A stretch of DNA of 64,000 nucleotides from Pseudomonadales bacterium (lineage in GTDB: Bacteria; Pseudomonadota; Gammaproteobacteria; Pseudomonadales; UBA7239): positions 124,001 to 188,000 of the forward strand of contig JANQLY010000023.1 of assembly GCA_028280345.1 (NCBI GenBank), in the 5' to 3' direction. Under the pieces are notes generated by a model. It did not search any database, had not been told where the DNA came from, and saw only the letters and a program-made list of their open reading frames with translations. This document shows positions 46,286 through 55,620 of this stretch, piece after piece. Made by a program: the position numbers and the translations under genes. How positions within the stretch are numbered: the first letter of the stretch is position 1; the number at the start of each line of letters is the position of its first letter.

Positions 46286-47137
46286 ATGTACAAGCAACTG
46301 ACCAAAATCACCTCTCGCCCCGACCTGTTTGAGCACTGCAATGCCTCAGCACTGTGGACCGACAAGCACCGCGCGCAGCACATGCTCGCCTATCACCTGA
46401 ATGAAGCCATTGATGTTTCCTCACGCAATATGGACTTTATCGATCGCTCTGCTACCTGGCTTGGCAAAACCTTTGACCTCGCCTCTGGCAAACGTCTGTG
46501 TGATTTTGGCTGTGGCCCCGGGCTCTACACCTCACGTCTGGCACAAACAGGAGCACAGGTCACCGGAATTGATTTTTCAGAAAATTCTATTGCGTATGCC
46601 AGGCAACAAGCACGGGATCAGAAACAGGATATTGAGTATATTCACAGCAACTACCTCAACTTTCACAGCACAGAGAAATTCGATCTGATCACTCTGATCA
46701 TGTGTGATTACTGCGCATTAAACCCGCAACAACGCTCACAGCTGCTCAACACAATCGTTCACTCACTCAAGGACGATGGCCATTTGGTTTTCGATGTCTA
46801 TTCCCTGTCAGCTTTTGCAGAGAAACAGGAGACTTGTAGCCTCGAACACAATCAGCTGAATCATTTCTGGAGCGACAAAGAGTATTTTTGCTTTCTCAAT
46901 ACTTACCGCTATGAAGCAGAACATGTCATGCTCGATCAGTACACCATTATCGATGAAAATGATCATTTTGAAACTGTGTATAACTGGCTACAGTATTTTA
47001 GTCCGGAAAACATCCGCACAGAACTCAGGCACGCAGGCCTGGAAATAACCGATATGTATGCCAACGTCGCTGGTGATACCTTTTCGGATACGGATACGGA
47101 ATTTGCCATCGTCGCGCGCCCGACCAAAAAAGCCTGA
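46286..47137 (+). CDS. Class I SAM-dependent methyltransferase
   Basis: 283 residues. Motif I LCDFGCGPGLYTSRLA (residues about 70-85) binds S-adenosylmethionine, with IDFSENSIAYARQQA carrying the acidic loop. Motif II ITLIMCDYCALNP and motif III LKDDGHLVFDVYS follow. N-terminal FEHCNASALWTDKH resembles small-molecule methyltransferases of the type 11/25 group. Substrate not predictable. ATG 46286; nearby genes give no clear pathway. Confidence 0.88.
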   Translation: MYKQLTKITSRPDLFEHCNASALWTDKHRAQHMLAYHLNEAIDVSSRNMDFIDRSATWLGKTFDLASGKRLCDFGCGPGLYTSRLAQTGAQVTGIDFSENSIAYARQQARDQKQDIEYIHSNYLNFHSTEKFDLITLIMCDYCALNPQQRSQLLNTIVHSLKDDGHLVFDVYSLSAFAEKQETCSLEHNQLNHFWSDKEYFCFLNTYRYEAEHVMLDQYTIIDENDHFETVYNWLQYFSPENIRTELRHAGLEITDMYANVAGDTFSDTDTEFAIVARPTKKA

Positions 47138-47232
47138 CAAAGACACGGCTGAACGCCATTGCGGAAATATCATTCGTGACAGCTACCGGACAGAGCGGGC
47201 ATAATAGCCACGGTTACTAGCCCGGAGTGTTT

Positions 47233-48660
47233 ATGCCATTTATTGTGGATTCCCTGTTACGGTTGTGCAGATTCACTGCTTTTATTTTGCCATGGATCAT
47301 TAGTCTACCCCTGATAGCAGATAACAATATTACCCAGATACCGATTATCGACGCACCGAAGGGAACTGTCGGTGCAGGTTTTGGCATTCGTGCCGGCGGC
47401 AGCCCTTACGAAGGTATTGAGAATATTTCCAGTATCTGGAATGAAAACAACACCGACCTTGTACCCCTGTATTTGTATGAAGGTAAGTACCTTTATTCAC
47501 ACGGCACCTCGGCAGGCCTGCATATGATCGATCGGGAACACTTCAGTTTTGACCTTGTTGCACGCTATCGCTTTGATCGCCTCGAAACCGATAGCAGTAA
47601 CCTTTACTTTGGCATGGAAGACCGGGAACAAACTGTTGATGGCGGCCTGGCATTTGCTATAAACGGTAATTGGGGTGAAGTGTCAGCAAGCGCTGTCTCG
47701 GACATGCTCGATACCCACAATGGCGAGGAATACGATCTCACTTATCGCTATACCTGGGCGACGCAAAAATGGAAATTTTCCCCATTTATCAGCTATGTCT
47801 ATCAGGATGAAGACCTTGTTAATTATTACTACGGTGTTGAGGACGATGAAGCTGCTCCAGGTCGCCCTGCTTATACACCTGGTGATGCCCACTTCCTGCG
47901 CGCAGGCCTTAACACCTCGTACCACTGGTCAAAGCGCATGCGCATATTTGCCAATTTCGCTGTGGAAGGTCTCGACGACCCGGTACGAGACAGCCCGCTA
48001 GTTGATGAAGAACAACTGACTTCTGCTTTTCTTGGCTTTGCCTATTTCTTTGGCAGCACACTGGATAATACGCCCGACGTTCCCAATGAAGAACGCCAGA
48101 GAGAATGGTCATGGCGGGTTAACTACGGCTATACCGCCGAAGAAACCTTTCACAAAGTGCACCGCGGCTATTTCCAGCGCAATGACACAGTCGATACCAA
48201 CCTCGCGGGCCTGACCGTCAGTACCCTGCTTCAGGATGGTAGCAAGGTAGATTACTGGGGACGCTTTTCCCTCAATCGGCGTCTTGAGAACGACTACCAG
48301 GATGATTTCTGGGAATACGTGGCCTATGTGATGGCTATGGGCACCGGCTATTCTCCCTGGACCGAAAAAGAGCTGTTTCGCTATGGCTTCGGATTTGGTT
48401 TTTCCTATGCCGAAGAGATACCGATAGTAGAACAGATCAAGCAAGCCGAGCGCGAAAATAACACCTCTCATTTTCTTAACTACCTTGAAGCCCAGATAGA
48501 TTTTCCACTGCGCAATCTATTTGATGCCAAAGCGGTTCACAACTGCTATACAGGCCTTACCCTCGTTCATCGCTCCGGCATCTTTGGCAGTTCCGATTTG
48601 CTTGGCAATGTCTCGGGTGGCTCCGATGTGCTGACTGTTCACCTGGAGTGCAAACGATGA
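47233..48660 (+). CDS. OmpV/MipA-like outer-membrane barrel with an extra C-terminal barrel-like part
   Basis: 475 residues from ATG 47233 (GGAG seven bases before; a GTG six bases upstream is the alternative). Signal peptide ends near PLIADNN. Residues 35-270 follow the MipA/OmpV pattern with the beta-strand alternation and YYYGVEDDE loop. Residues 285-475 are again barrel-like and end in LTLVHRSGIFGSS ... LTVHLECKR, whose H-x-S-G-I arrangement recalls lipid A deacylase PagL. The double size is about twice that of MipA/OmpV proteins (about 250-270). The stop overlaps the SYLF gene. Fusion and deacylase ideas are inference. Confidence 0.72.
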   Translation: MPFIVDSLLRLCRFTAFILPWIISLPLIADNNITQIPIIDAPKGTVGAGFGIRAGGSPYEGIENISSIWNENNTDLVPLYLYEGKYLYSHGTSAGLHMIDREHFSFDLVARYRFDRLETDSSNLYFGMEDREQTVDGGLAFAINGNWGEVSASAVSDMLDTHNGEEYDLTYRYTWATQKWKFSPFISYVYQDEDLVNYYYGVEDDEAAPGRPAYTPGDAHFLRAGLNTSYHWSKRMRIFANFAVEGLDDPVRDSPLVDEEQLTSAFLGFAYFFGSTLDNTPDVPNEERQREWSWRVNYGYTAEETFHKVHRGYFQRNDTVDTNLAGLTVSTLLQDGSKVDYWGRFSLNRRLENDYQDDFWEYVAYVMAMGTGYSPWTEKELFRYGFGFGFSYAEEIPIVEQIKQAERENNTSHFLNYLEAQIDFPLRNLFDAKAVHNCYTGLTLVHRSGIFGSSDLLGNVSGGSDVLTVHLECKR

Positions 48661-49253
48661 AACCGATAAAACATATCTTCTCAGGGCTTCTGGTTTGCCT
48701 GTGCATATCTGGCCTAAACAGCTGTGCTTTTAAGCCCGTACCGGAAAATAAGGTCAGCGCAAAATCTGTGGAAAGTGCAAGGGAAGCTGCTGCCGCATTT
48801 GCCGCCGATGAGCGCCTGCAACCATTTTTTGACGAAGCCATCGCCTATGCCGTCTATCCTATGGCATTTCGCGCCGGCACCGGTTTCGGCGGTGCCTATG
48901 GCTCCGGCTGGCTATTTCGCACCGGCAGTAACAATGCAGTCGAGTTGCCGGAGGGTAAAACCGTAATGTGGCAACTGTTCGCCGGACCCAATCTCGGCTT
49001 TCAGTTTGACCGTCAGATCCTGTTTTTCAAAACCGAGGATGCACTCAAGCGTTTTCAAAAAGGTACCTTTGAGTTCGCCGGACAGGCCAATGCTGCCGCC
49101 ATTGTCTGGGGAGCTGCGGCAACACCTTCATTTAACAGCGAAGTCGCCCTGTTTACACAAATTCACGGCGGCTTGCTACTTGAAGCCAGTGTCGGCGCTC
49201 ATCGCTATGACTTTGCACCGATTATTCGCGATAATGCCCCGCAGACAGAATAA
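48657..49253 (+). CDS. SYLF (YSC84-like) domain lipoprotein
   Basis: 198 residues. Lipobox LNSC near residue 24, so probably a lipoprotein. SYLF/lipid-binding domain over about residues 45-190: IAYAVYPMAFRAGTGFGGAYG, GKTVMWQLFAGPNLGFQFDR, TPSFNSEVALFTQIHGGLLL. SYLF domains bind phosphoinositides in eukaryotes; bacterial members are of unknown role in the envelope. Its ATG overlaps the stop of the OmpV-like gene (ATGA), so the two should be made together. Confidence 0.87.
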   Translation: MKPIKHIFSGLLVCLCISGLNSCAFKPVPENKVSAKSVESAREAAAAFAADERLQPFFDEAIAYAVYPMAFRAGTGFGGAYGSGWLFRTGSNNAVELPEGKTVMWQLFAGPNLGFQFDRQILFFKTEDALKRFQKGTFEFAGQANAAAIVWGAAATPSFNSEVALFTQIHGGLLLEASVGAHRYDFAPIIRDNAPQTE

Positions 49254-49311
49254 AGTTACCCCATCTGTCTGGCAAAAATAAAACAACAGCTGACAAGGTA
49301 GAAAAAGCGCG

Positions 49312-50763
49312 ATGATTATCTTTCCAATAGAACACAAGCTGGACTGGAAAAAGCCGCCGATTGCAACTATCACCCTGATTGTTATTAACCTGCTGGTATT
49401 TGTGTTGTATCAATCGGGAGACGATGAAAAATTCGAACAGGCACTGGATTACTATTATGAAAACAACCTGTTCGAGGAAGAACAGGCGCTGTATTTACAA
49501 TTTATTCGCGACCGCAAGCCGGAGATTTATGATCACTATCGCGGCGAATTGCCCGAACAACTCTATTTTGAGCTGCTCACCATAACCGCCTCTGATCTTA
49601 ATCTCGACCCTTGGCTGCGTGAATACTGGCAACAGAACCCACCATCTGTAGACACCGAGCAACAACGCGCAACATGGATAGAACAGCGCGAGGAATTTGA
49701 ACGCTTACGCGGCGAAATCAGCTCGATTGAACTCGGTTTCATACCGAAGGATTTTTCAGTCGTCACGATGTTTACACATATTTTTATGCACGGCAGTTGG
49801 GGGCACCTGCTCGGCAATATGCTGTTTTTATTTCTTTTCGGTTTCTGCCTTGAAAATGCTATTGGCCGCCGCGCCTTTATCGGCCTCTATTTGTTAAGCG
49901 GCCTTGCAGCAGCAGGCCTGTTCGCGGCAATTAAAATCGCCAATGGTGCGGGTTATATACCTCTGGTAGGCGCATCCGGTGCCATATCTGGAGAAATGGG
50001 CATGTATCTCGCGCTGTTTGGCACAAAGAAAATCAATTTTCTGTATTTCTTTGGTTTTGTGTTCGGCCACTGGCGCGCCTCAGCGATTCTTGTCTTTCCG
50101 ATCTGGGTCGGCAAGGAACTCGTGGAATGGCTGACTACCGACAGCAATGTCGCCTATGGAGCCCATATTGGCGGATTACTTAGCGGCTATCTCACAGTCT
50201 TTCTGTTAAAGCGCAATGTGCTGAATGTCGACGAAGACTATCTCGACAATATTGATGAAGGTGCCGAACAAAAACAACAATTGGCAAAAATTCAGAAGCT
50301 GGTTTCGGAAATGCAGATTGATCGCGCAAAAAAATACTGCCAAAGCATTCTCAACGAAGAACCGGAGCGGCTTGACATAATTGAAAAGTATTTTGAAATT
50401 CTGCGCATTACACCTGAAGACAGCGAATTTCACCGTATTGCGCTGAGTGCCTTCAAGCTCGCCCAAAAACCCGACATCCCACTGCCCCGTATTACCAGGT
50501 TGTTTGATGACTACCTACAAATCAGCAGCACCCCACGCGCACTTTCAGGCCCGGTGTGTTTGATGTTATGTCTACGTTTTATTAATGCCAGAGATCTTGA
50601 ACGTGCCGGCTTATTGATGGACAGGTTACTCGACAGTAATTTTAAACATGCCAAAATGTCACAAGCCTTGTCTGCACTCGCCATTCTGCTCAATAAAAAC
50701 GGCAAACAGAAGCGCGCCGCACATTACCAGCAAATATTAAATAGCGAATATTCCGGACAATAA
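49312..50763 (+). CDS. Rhomboid-family intramembrane serine protease with TPR-like tail
   Basis: 483 residues. First helix at 18-33, then a soluble insert (about 35-140), the rhomboid core (about 150-300) with HxxxN in GHLLGNMLF (H165, N169), catalytic S222 in GASGAISG and H285 in AHIGGLLSG. A C-terminal domain (305-483) has TPR-like helical repeats (ILNEEPERLDIIEKYFEILR; NARDLERAGLLMDRLL). Rhomboids cut transmembrane segments of partner proteins. ATG 49312. Convergent with the zinc-finger gene, six bases apart. Confidence 0.92.
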   Translation: MIIFPIEHKLDWKKPPIATITLIVINLLVFVLYQSGDDEKFEQALDYYYENNLFEEEQALYLQFIRDRKPEIYDHYRGELPEQLYFELLTITASDLNLDPWLREYWQQNPPSVDTEQQRATWIEQREEFERLRGEISSIELGFIPKDFSVVTMFTHIFMHGSWGHLLGNMLFLFLFGFCLENAIGRRAFIGLYLLSGLAAAGLFAAIKIANGAGYIPLVGASGAISGEMGMYLALFGTKKINFLYFFGFVFGHWRASAILVFPIWVGKELVEWLTTDSNVAYGAHIGGLLSGYLTVFLLKRNVLNVDEDYLDNIDEGAEQKQQLAKIQKLVSEMQIDRAKKYCQSILNEEPERLDIIEKYFEILRITPEDSEFHRIALSAFKLAQKPDIPLPRITRLFDDYLQISSTPRALSGPVCLMLCLRFINARDLERAGLLMDRLLDSNFKHAKMSQALSALAILLNKNGKQKRAAHYQQILNSEYSGQ

Positions 50764-50769
50764 ACCGAG

Positions 50770-52278
50770 CTACAGCTTGAACTCTATCGGCTTATCGCGC
50801 TCATCGATACCATCATCCTCCGGAGCTACCTCTCCATCACGCGGCACATCCCCACCCTCTGAAGGCGAGGCTGAAGGTGACGAGGTAGCCGCAGCTGACT
50901 GTTTTTTTGTCGCTTCCTGTGCTCGCAGTTTTTTTACAAAAGCGGTTAACTGTGCAGCCTTTGCATCATCATTCAGACCTTCAGAGAAAGCCCTGGCACA
51001 AATCGTATAAGCCTCGGCGATAGATTTCGATTTGGGAAAACGCTTATGAAAACCATTAAGCAGAATAATGCACTGCATGTATTTAGTCTGTTGAAATAAC
51101 AGTTTAGCTACCTCAAGTGACGCAAGCGCAGTATCAAGCTGAAATTTCTTTTCCTTTGACTGTGCATCCAGATACACCGTAACCGCCTTGCCTGCAAAGC
51201 CCTGTTTAACGAGGGACTCACAGTAAAAATTTGTGTGATTGACTAGCGATTTTCTGTCGTCGAGAATCATAAACAACTTGTGCAAGCGATCGTTGTACTC
51301 CATATCGTTGCGATATTTGTCCGAGCCCTCAAGTAGTAACTTGCGCGCCTCTTCGTAGCGCCCCTCATGAAAATAGATATTACTTGTCGCAAGCAATTGC
51401 TGGCGCTCAAACTCATCATCATCAAGATAAAACTCGTCATCGTCCATCACCACACTGAAACCGAGCACCGCCTGTTTCTCATAGATGACATAGCCCATCA
51501 TCGCGTAGGTCACGAGAGAGAAATAGCTAAACATCAGGAACAGCAACGGCAAAACAATCCCTACAGGCAAACTTTCACCGACTAGCGAAAGAATCAGTCC
51601 CGGCCCCGATGAAACCGTAAATACACCGAGCAACAAGGCGAGGTAACTTGCGCCAATCTTGAGAATAATCACGGTTAGATACAACGGATTGATTGCCTTA
51701 CCCAACTCATTGGTTTGCGCAAGCGTCATAATACTCGCGGGCATCATCAGGTTCAGCAAAAACGCCACAACAGCAGCAAAAGCTGGATGCACCTGCCCGG
51801 CAAGATACACCATAAAACCAAATGCGACGAAGATTCCTACCTGCTTTAAAAATATATATTCACCACTCTGGGCACCGAGGTCTCCAAGGGGTGGCGCGAT
51901 ACTGTCACCAGCACCGTAGTACTGAACCACTTTAAGACCATAGCGTATAAAACCGACAATCAAAAACAGAGACAAAAACAGAGTGAGCAGGCCGGCCGTC
52001 ATAAACCAGCCAGCGAGGGTCATCAGGCCGATAACCATCAGGGTATCTTTTTGAAACGGGTAGGCAAAAAAGCGGTGAGGAACACTCCAAAATGGTTCAG
52101 CAGTATTACTCGCTCCGAGAAACTCCAGCCCATAATTACACATCGGACATTTAGGTTTGCCGCGGTAGTTGTCTACAGAGCCGGGAATACAAGTGCGACA
52201 ATAAGCTATATCACAGTGAGAGCAATTCCAGCTTGAAGGTTCTTCAGGATGATACTTACAGGTTTTATTATCGCCCAT
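50770..52278 (-). CDS. B-box-like zinc finger, multi-pass membrane, TPR-like protein
   Basis: 502 residues. A B-box/zinc-ribbon start uses CxxH...CxxC...CxxC...CxxC in CKYHPEEPSSWNCSHC, CRTCIPG and CPMC (about 7-49). Six or so hydrophobic segments follow (about 78-280, including LMVIGLMTLAGWFMTAGLLT), then helical repeats resembling TPRs (about 300-440) and a Ser/Pro/Ala-rich low-complexity tail. The layout suits a membrane scaffold. Not assigned to a named family. Convergent with the rhomboid gene, whose C-terminal part is also repeat-like. Confidence 0.75.
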   Translation of the reverse strand: MGDNKTCKYHPEEPSSWNCSHCDIAYCRTCIPGSVDNYRGKPKCPMCNYGLEFLGASNTAEPFWSVPHRFFAYPFQKDTLMVIGLMTLAGWFMTAGLLTLFLSLFLIVGFIRYGLKVVQYYGAGDSIAPPLGDLGAQSGEYIFLKQVGIFVAFGFMVYLAGQVHPAFAAVVAFLLNLMMPASIMTLAQTNELGKAINPLYLTVIILKIGASYLALLLGVFTVSSGPGLILSLVGESLPVGIVLPLLFLMFSYFSLVTYAMMGYVIYEKQAVLGFSVVMDDDEFYLDDDEFERQQLLATSNIYFHEGRYEEARKLLLEGSDKYRNDMEYNDRLHKLFMILDDRKSLVNHTNFYCESLVKQGFAGKAVTVYLDAQSKEKKFQLDTALASLEVAKLLFQQTKYMQCIILLNGFHKRFPKSKSIAEAYTICARAFSEGLNDDAKAAQLTAFVKKLRAQEATKKQSAAATSSPSASPSEGGDVPRDGEVAPEDDGIDERDKPIEFKL

Positions 52279-52427
52279 TCTCTTTCCGTTTTTTTGTTCC
52301 CATCGTCAGACGCGATCGCCCATATCTATAGCCTATACCTCTCAGCGCCTACCCCCCTGACAAGTACACAACCCCACGACCATAAATAAACATACTACAC
52401 TGCGCCCAGGGCTTCCCGCAAACCGAT

Positions 52428-53174
52428 CTATTTCACCTGATTGATACGATATTTAAGGCGGCGCAAAGCAATACGTGCATCATCTGCCGCCCGGCGCCGC
52501 AAGGCGCGCCGCAGCTGTACACCTTGTGTCGTCTGCTTTGAAAATACAGCAACATGGTTTTGAAACCCCGGCAAGGTCAAACACAGGATACTCTTGAAAC
52601 GCCGGGCAATAGCGGTTTGTTGCAGCGCAGCACACTCCCTAAAGCTGCGACTGCTGTGAAAGTTCATTACCAGTAAACCATCGCGGCGCAAACACTTGAG
52701 CAAGGCAGCAAACCACACGCCGTTGGCAGCTACCGCCCGATCCGGCTCGCCGTCCTGCTCAAAAAACAGGTCATCAATAATCAGATCAAACGGCTCGCCG
52801 CGGTAGCTTTTAACAAACGCCACTGCATCCCCTGTCACAATCTCTACATTGCTGCGCCGCACTCCAAAAAAACGACGCATCACCCGAATATGAATCGGAT
52901 CAAGTTCCACACCGAGGGTAAAATCGGGCGCAACCAGCTCCTCAAGTTGTTGCAATACAGCACCGGCTCCAACGCCAAGCACCAGCACCCGGGCAAGTGG
53001 CCGCTCAAATAACAGGGCGGGCAAGGCGAGTAAATCCCAGACACTGCCGCTCAGAACATGCTGTGAATTGTACTGACTGTGGAATACACCATCGGTGTAA
53101 AGTCGCAAGCTGTTACCCGCCTGTCGCACTTCATAGTGTTTACCCCCCTTGCGGGTTTGCCAGATAACTGCCAT
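52428..53174 (-). CDS. Spermidine synthase-like methyltransferase-fold protein
   Basis: 248 residues. GVGAGAVLQQLEELVAPDFTLGVELDPIHI is the spermidine-synthase-type SAM-binding motif I-II; DLIIDDLFFEQDGEPDRAV supplies the active-site Asp pair. Amine-binding residues are not certain, and the chain is shorter than speE (about 285-300), so it may be a related methyltransferase of unknown substrate. A leading QTRKGGKHYEVRQAGNSLRL hairpin is present. Its start region faces the TauE/SafE gene; divergent. Confidence 0.75.
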   Translation of the reverse strand: MAVIWQTRKGGKHYEVRQAGNSLRLYTDGVFHSQYNSQHVLSGSVWDLLALPALLFERPLARVLVLGVGAGAVLQQLEELVAPDFTLGVELDPIHIRVMRRFFGVRRSNVEIVTGDAVAFVKSYRGEPFDLIIDDLFFEQDGEPDRAVAANGVWFAALLKCLRRDGLLVMNFHSSRSFRECAALQQTAIARRFKSILCLTLPGFQNHVAVFSKQTTQGVQLRRALRRRAADDARIALRRLKYRINQVK

Positions 53175-53223
53175 CGCAACTTCTTTAATCTATTCATCAA
53201 AATCAGGTGCTATTATCGCACGA

Positions 53224-53955
53224 ATGATTTTTCTCGCTTTAGTTGTTCTCGGTGCTATCGCCTGGTTTTTCAGCACTCTTGTGGCTGGTGGTGCCGCCAC
53301 TCTGCTGCTACCAATACTCGGCGTTTTGATCGGTGCCCAACTCGTTGCGCCCGTTATTACTGTGGCGAGTATTATTGCCAACCCGGGACGCGCATGGATG
53401 TTTCGTGAGCACATCCACTGGCCGCTATTGCGTTTCTGGCTGCCAGGCACCCTGATCGGTGCCGTACTTGGGGGCTGGTGGTTTAGCCTGATGTCGGCGC
53501 AATGGCTCCAGGTGCTGCTCGGTCTGTTTTTGATTTCAACGCTGTTTCAATATCGTTTTGGGCAATCGAGACGCTCCTTTATCATGCGCGCAGACTGGTT
53601 TTTTCCTCTGGGGCTTGTGGTAGCTACCCTGTCGGGGCTGGTCGGTGCTACCGGGCCAGTCTACAACCCGTTTCTACTCAATTATGGCCTCGAAAAAGAA
53701 CAGCTTGTAGCGACAAAAGCCATTAACAGCCTGTTGATGCAGATCTTCAAATTACTCGCCTACGGGGCTTTCGGGGCACTGACCCTGCAGGCACTGGAGC
53801 TCGGCATTGCCGTGGGCGTGGGCGCGCTGTTCGGCGTGCTGGCGGCGCGCCGCCACCTCGCGGCGATGGACGTAGCCGTGTTTCGCCGGCTGCTCTACTG
53901 GTTCATGCCTGCAAGCGGTATCCTGTTGATTATTAAGGCATTTATTCCCGCCTAG
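53224..53955 (+). CDS. TauE/SafE-family sulfite-type anion exporter
   Basis: 243 residues from ATG 53224; an upstream in-frame ATG at 53149 overlaps the neighbouring gene and is unlikely. About eight transmembrane segments, including IFLALVVLGAIAWFFSTLVA and LPILGVLIGAQLVAPVITVA, with the internal duplication GGWWFSLMSAQW / LSGLVGATGPVYNPFLL of TauE/SafE proteins. Such permeases move sulfite, sulfoacetate or related organosulfur anions outward. No sulfur genes are adjacent, so the substrate is open. Confidence 0.87.
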   Translation: MIFLALVVLGAIAWFFSTLVAGGAATLLLPILGVLIGAQLVAPVITVASIIANPGRAWMFREHIHWPLLRFWLPGTLIGAVLGGWWFSLMSAQWLQVLLGLFLISTLFQYRFGQSRRSFIMRADWFFPLGLVVATLSGLVGATGPVYNPFLLNYGLEKEQLVATKAINSLLMQIFKLLAYGAFGALTLQALELGIAVGVGALFGVLAARRHLAAMDVAVFRRLLYWFMPASGILLIIKAFIPA

Positions 53956-54064
53956 CGCGCGGGAAAGGCGTATTGACGTACCCCGCAAGCACACTGATAA
54001 TGCCCTCCTCAAATTTTTTAACCCTTTCCATTAATCAATGATCTTTTAACCTTCAGGAGTAGTT

Positions 54065-55192
54065 ATGCAAACTGAATTTTGTAAAAAAGTGGGCATCGAC
54101 CTGCCGATTTTCGCCTTTACCCACTGCCGCGACGTCGTTGTAGCAGTATCCAAGGCGGGCGGCATCGGTGTACTCGGCGCGGTGGGCTTTTCCCCGGAAA
54201 AACTGCGTGAGGAACTGGACTGGATTGACGAGCATATCGGCGATCATATCTACGGCGTAGACATCGTTATCCCGCAGAAATACGAAGGCATGGGCGAGAT
54301 GGACCCGGAAAAGCTCGAAGCCATGCTCATGGACATGGTGCCCCAGGAGCATCACGACTTTGCCGCCGGACTGCTCGCTGATCACGGCGTACCGGAGTGG
54401 CCGGACAAGGACGACGAAATGGGCCTGCTCGGCTGGAATGAGGCCATTGCCACCCTGCTTGTAGACGAAGCGCTGAAACGCCCGCAATGCCGCCTTATCG
54501 CCAATGCTCTCGGCACCCCACCCGCTGACATTATCAAGCGCGTGCAAGACTCAGGCCGCCTGATCGGCGCACTTTGCGGCAAGGTTAAACAGGCCAAACA
54601 GCACCGCGAAGCGGGTCTCGACTTTATTATCGCCCAAGGCACCGAAGGTGGTGGCCACACCGGTGAAGTTGGCTCCATGGTACTGTGGCCGCAAATTATC
54701 GACGCTGTTGGCGACACCCCGGTGCTCGCCGCTGGCGGTATCGGCACCGGCCGTTCCATCCTCGCTGCGCTGTCCATGGGTGCTGCAGGCACCTGGAGCG
54801 GTTCGCTGTGGCTGGCTGTAGAAGAAGCCGAAGCGGAACCTGCGCAGAAACAGTCCTACTTCGACGCCACCGAAGAAGACACCGTGCGCTCCCGCTCCTG
54901 GACTGGCAAACCATGCCGTATGCTCAAGAACGAGTGGACTGAAGCCTGGGCCACCGAAGGCAACCCGGAACCCCTCGGTATGCCGCTGCAAGGCCTTGTA
55001 ACTGCGGATGCGATCCGCCGTACCCACACCTATGCTGCGGTTGGCGATTGCCAAAAAGTGGCATTTAATCCGGTGGGCCAGGTAGTGGGCCAGATCAACG
55101 AAGTTGAATCCTGCCGCAACCTGATTAATCGCTTGCTCAATGAATATCTCGAAGCACTTGAGCATGTGAATGGGTTAATGCCGGAAGAGTAA
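54065..55192 (+). CDS. Nitronate monooxygenase (2-nitropropane dioxygenase) family
   Basis: 375 residues, TIM-barrel flavoprotein. CAGGAG box six bases before ATG 54065. FMN-binding features: VVAVSKAGGIGVLGAVG, the AQGTEGGGHTGEVGSMVLWP loop with catalytic His, and PVLAAGGIGTGRSILAALSMGA near the phosphate site. It oxidises alkyl nitronates; many relatives are instead flavin-dependent oxidoreductases for other substrates. Some close family members occur in acyl-CoA or steroid-degradation operons, matching the nearby thiolase set only loosely. Strong terminator downstream. Confidence 0.92.
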   Translation: MQTEFCKKVGIDLPIFAFTHCRDVVVAVSKAGGIGVLGAVGFSPEKLREELDWIDEHIGDHIYGVDIVIPQKYEGMGEMDPEKLEAMLMDMVPQEHHDFAAGLLADHGVPEWPDKDDEMGLLGWNEAIATLLVDEALKRPQCRLIANALGTPPADIIKRVQDSGRLIGALCGKVKQAKQHREAGLDFIIAQGTEGGGHTGEVGSMVLWPQIIDAVGDTPVLAAGGIGTGRSILAALSMGAAGTWSGSLWLAVEEAEAEPAQKQSYFDATEEDTVRSRSWTGKPCRMLKNEWTEAWATEGNPEPLGMPLQGLVTADAIRRTHTYAAVGDCQKVAFNPVGQVVGQINEVESCRNLINRLLNEYLEALEHVNGLMPEE

Positions 55193-55211
55193 GTTTTACA
55201 GTTGCTCTGAT

Positions 55212-55241
55212 AAAAAAGGCGCTCGGTTGAGCGCCTTTTTT
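55212..55241 (+). terminator. Rho-independent terminator of the nitronate monooxygenase gene
   Basis: GGCGCTC-GGTT-GAGCGCC, a perfect 7-bp stem extended by A/T runs on either side, 20 bases after the stop. The A-run on its left makes it usable for the opposite strand too. Confidence 0.93.
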
Positions 55242-55266
55242 ATTTGACTCTATAATTTAATAGCAA

Positions 55267-55620
55267 TTAATCCTCCAGGATGACTACTTTTCTTACTATT
55301 TCTTTTTCTGCTATTTCTTTTAACCTGGAAGCCTGCACTCGCCCAATGATCGTATTTGCTGATCTCAAAAAGTTAAACCTTGCTCCCTCCATATTCAACA
55401 ACTCATGAATTTGCAGTTCATCTTTGGGTGCGGAGCGTTCAACTTGAACCACTCTCTTCTTACTACCAATGGACCTTAAAGCGTCCTGATCATTTTGGTT
55501 AATTTCAACCTGCGCAAATTCACCATTTAAATCAATAGAAACCCGCAGCATTTTATTGCCACGGGCACTATTAACTTTCTCTAAATCAATATTGCTAAAC
55601 TTACTATCCACACTAATCAA
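55267..55620 (-). CDS. Small I9-propeptide-like protein overlapping the subtilase gene
   Basis: 117 residues. The start is probably TTG 55620 (AGG five bases upstream), overlapping the protease stop by 8 bp, so translation is coupled. The C-terminal segment NTIIGRVQASRLKEIAEKEI then VRKVVILED has the strand-helix-strand order of the second half of an inhibitor I9 propeptide, ending where I9 domains end. The first half (RVSIDLNGEFAQVEI) is beta-rich. No signal peptide. It could be a trans-acting chaperone or inhibitor of the protease. The resemblance is by eye and moderate. AT-rich like its partner. Confidence 0.72.
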   Translation of the reverse strand: MISVDSKFSNIDLEKVNSARGNKMLRVSIDLNGEFAQVEINQNDQDALRSIGSKKRVVQVERSAPKDELQIHELLNMEGARFNFLRSANTIIGRVQASRLKEIAEKEIVRKVVILED

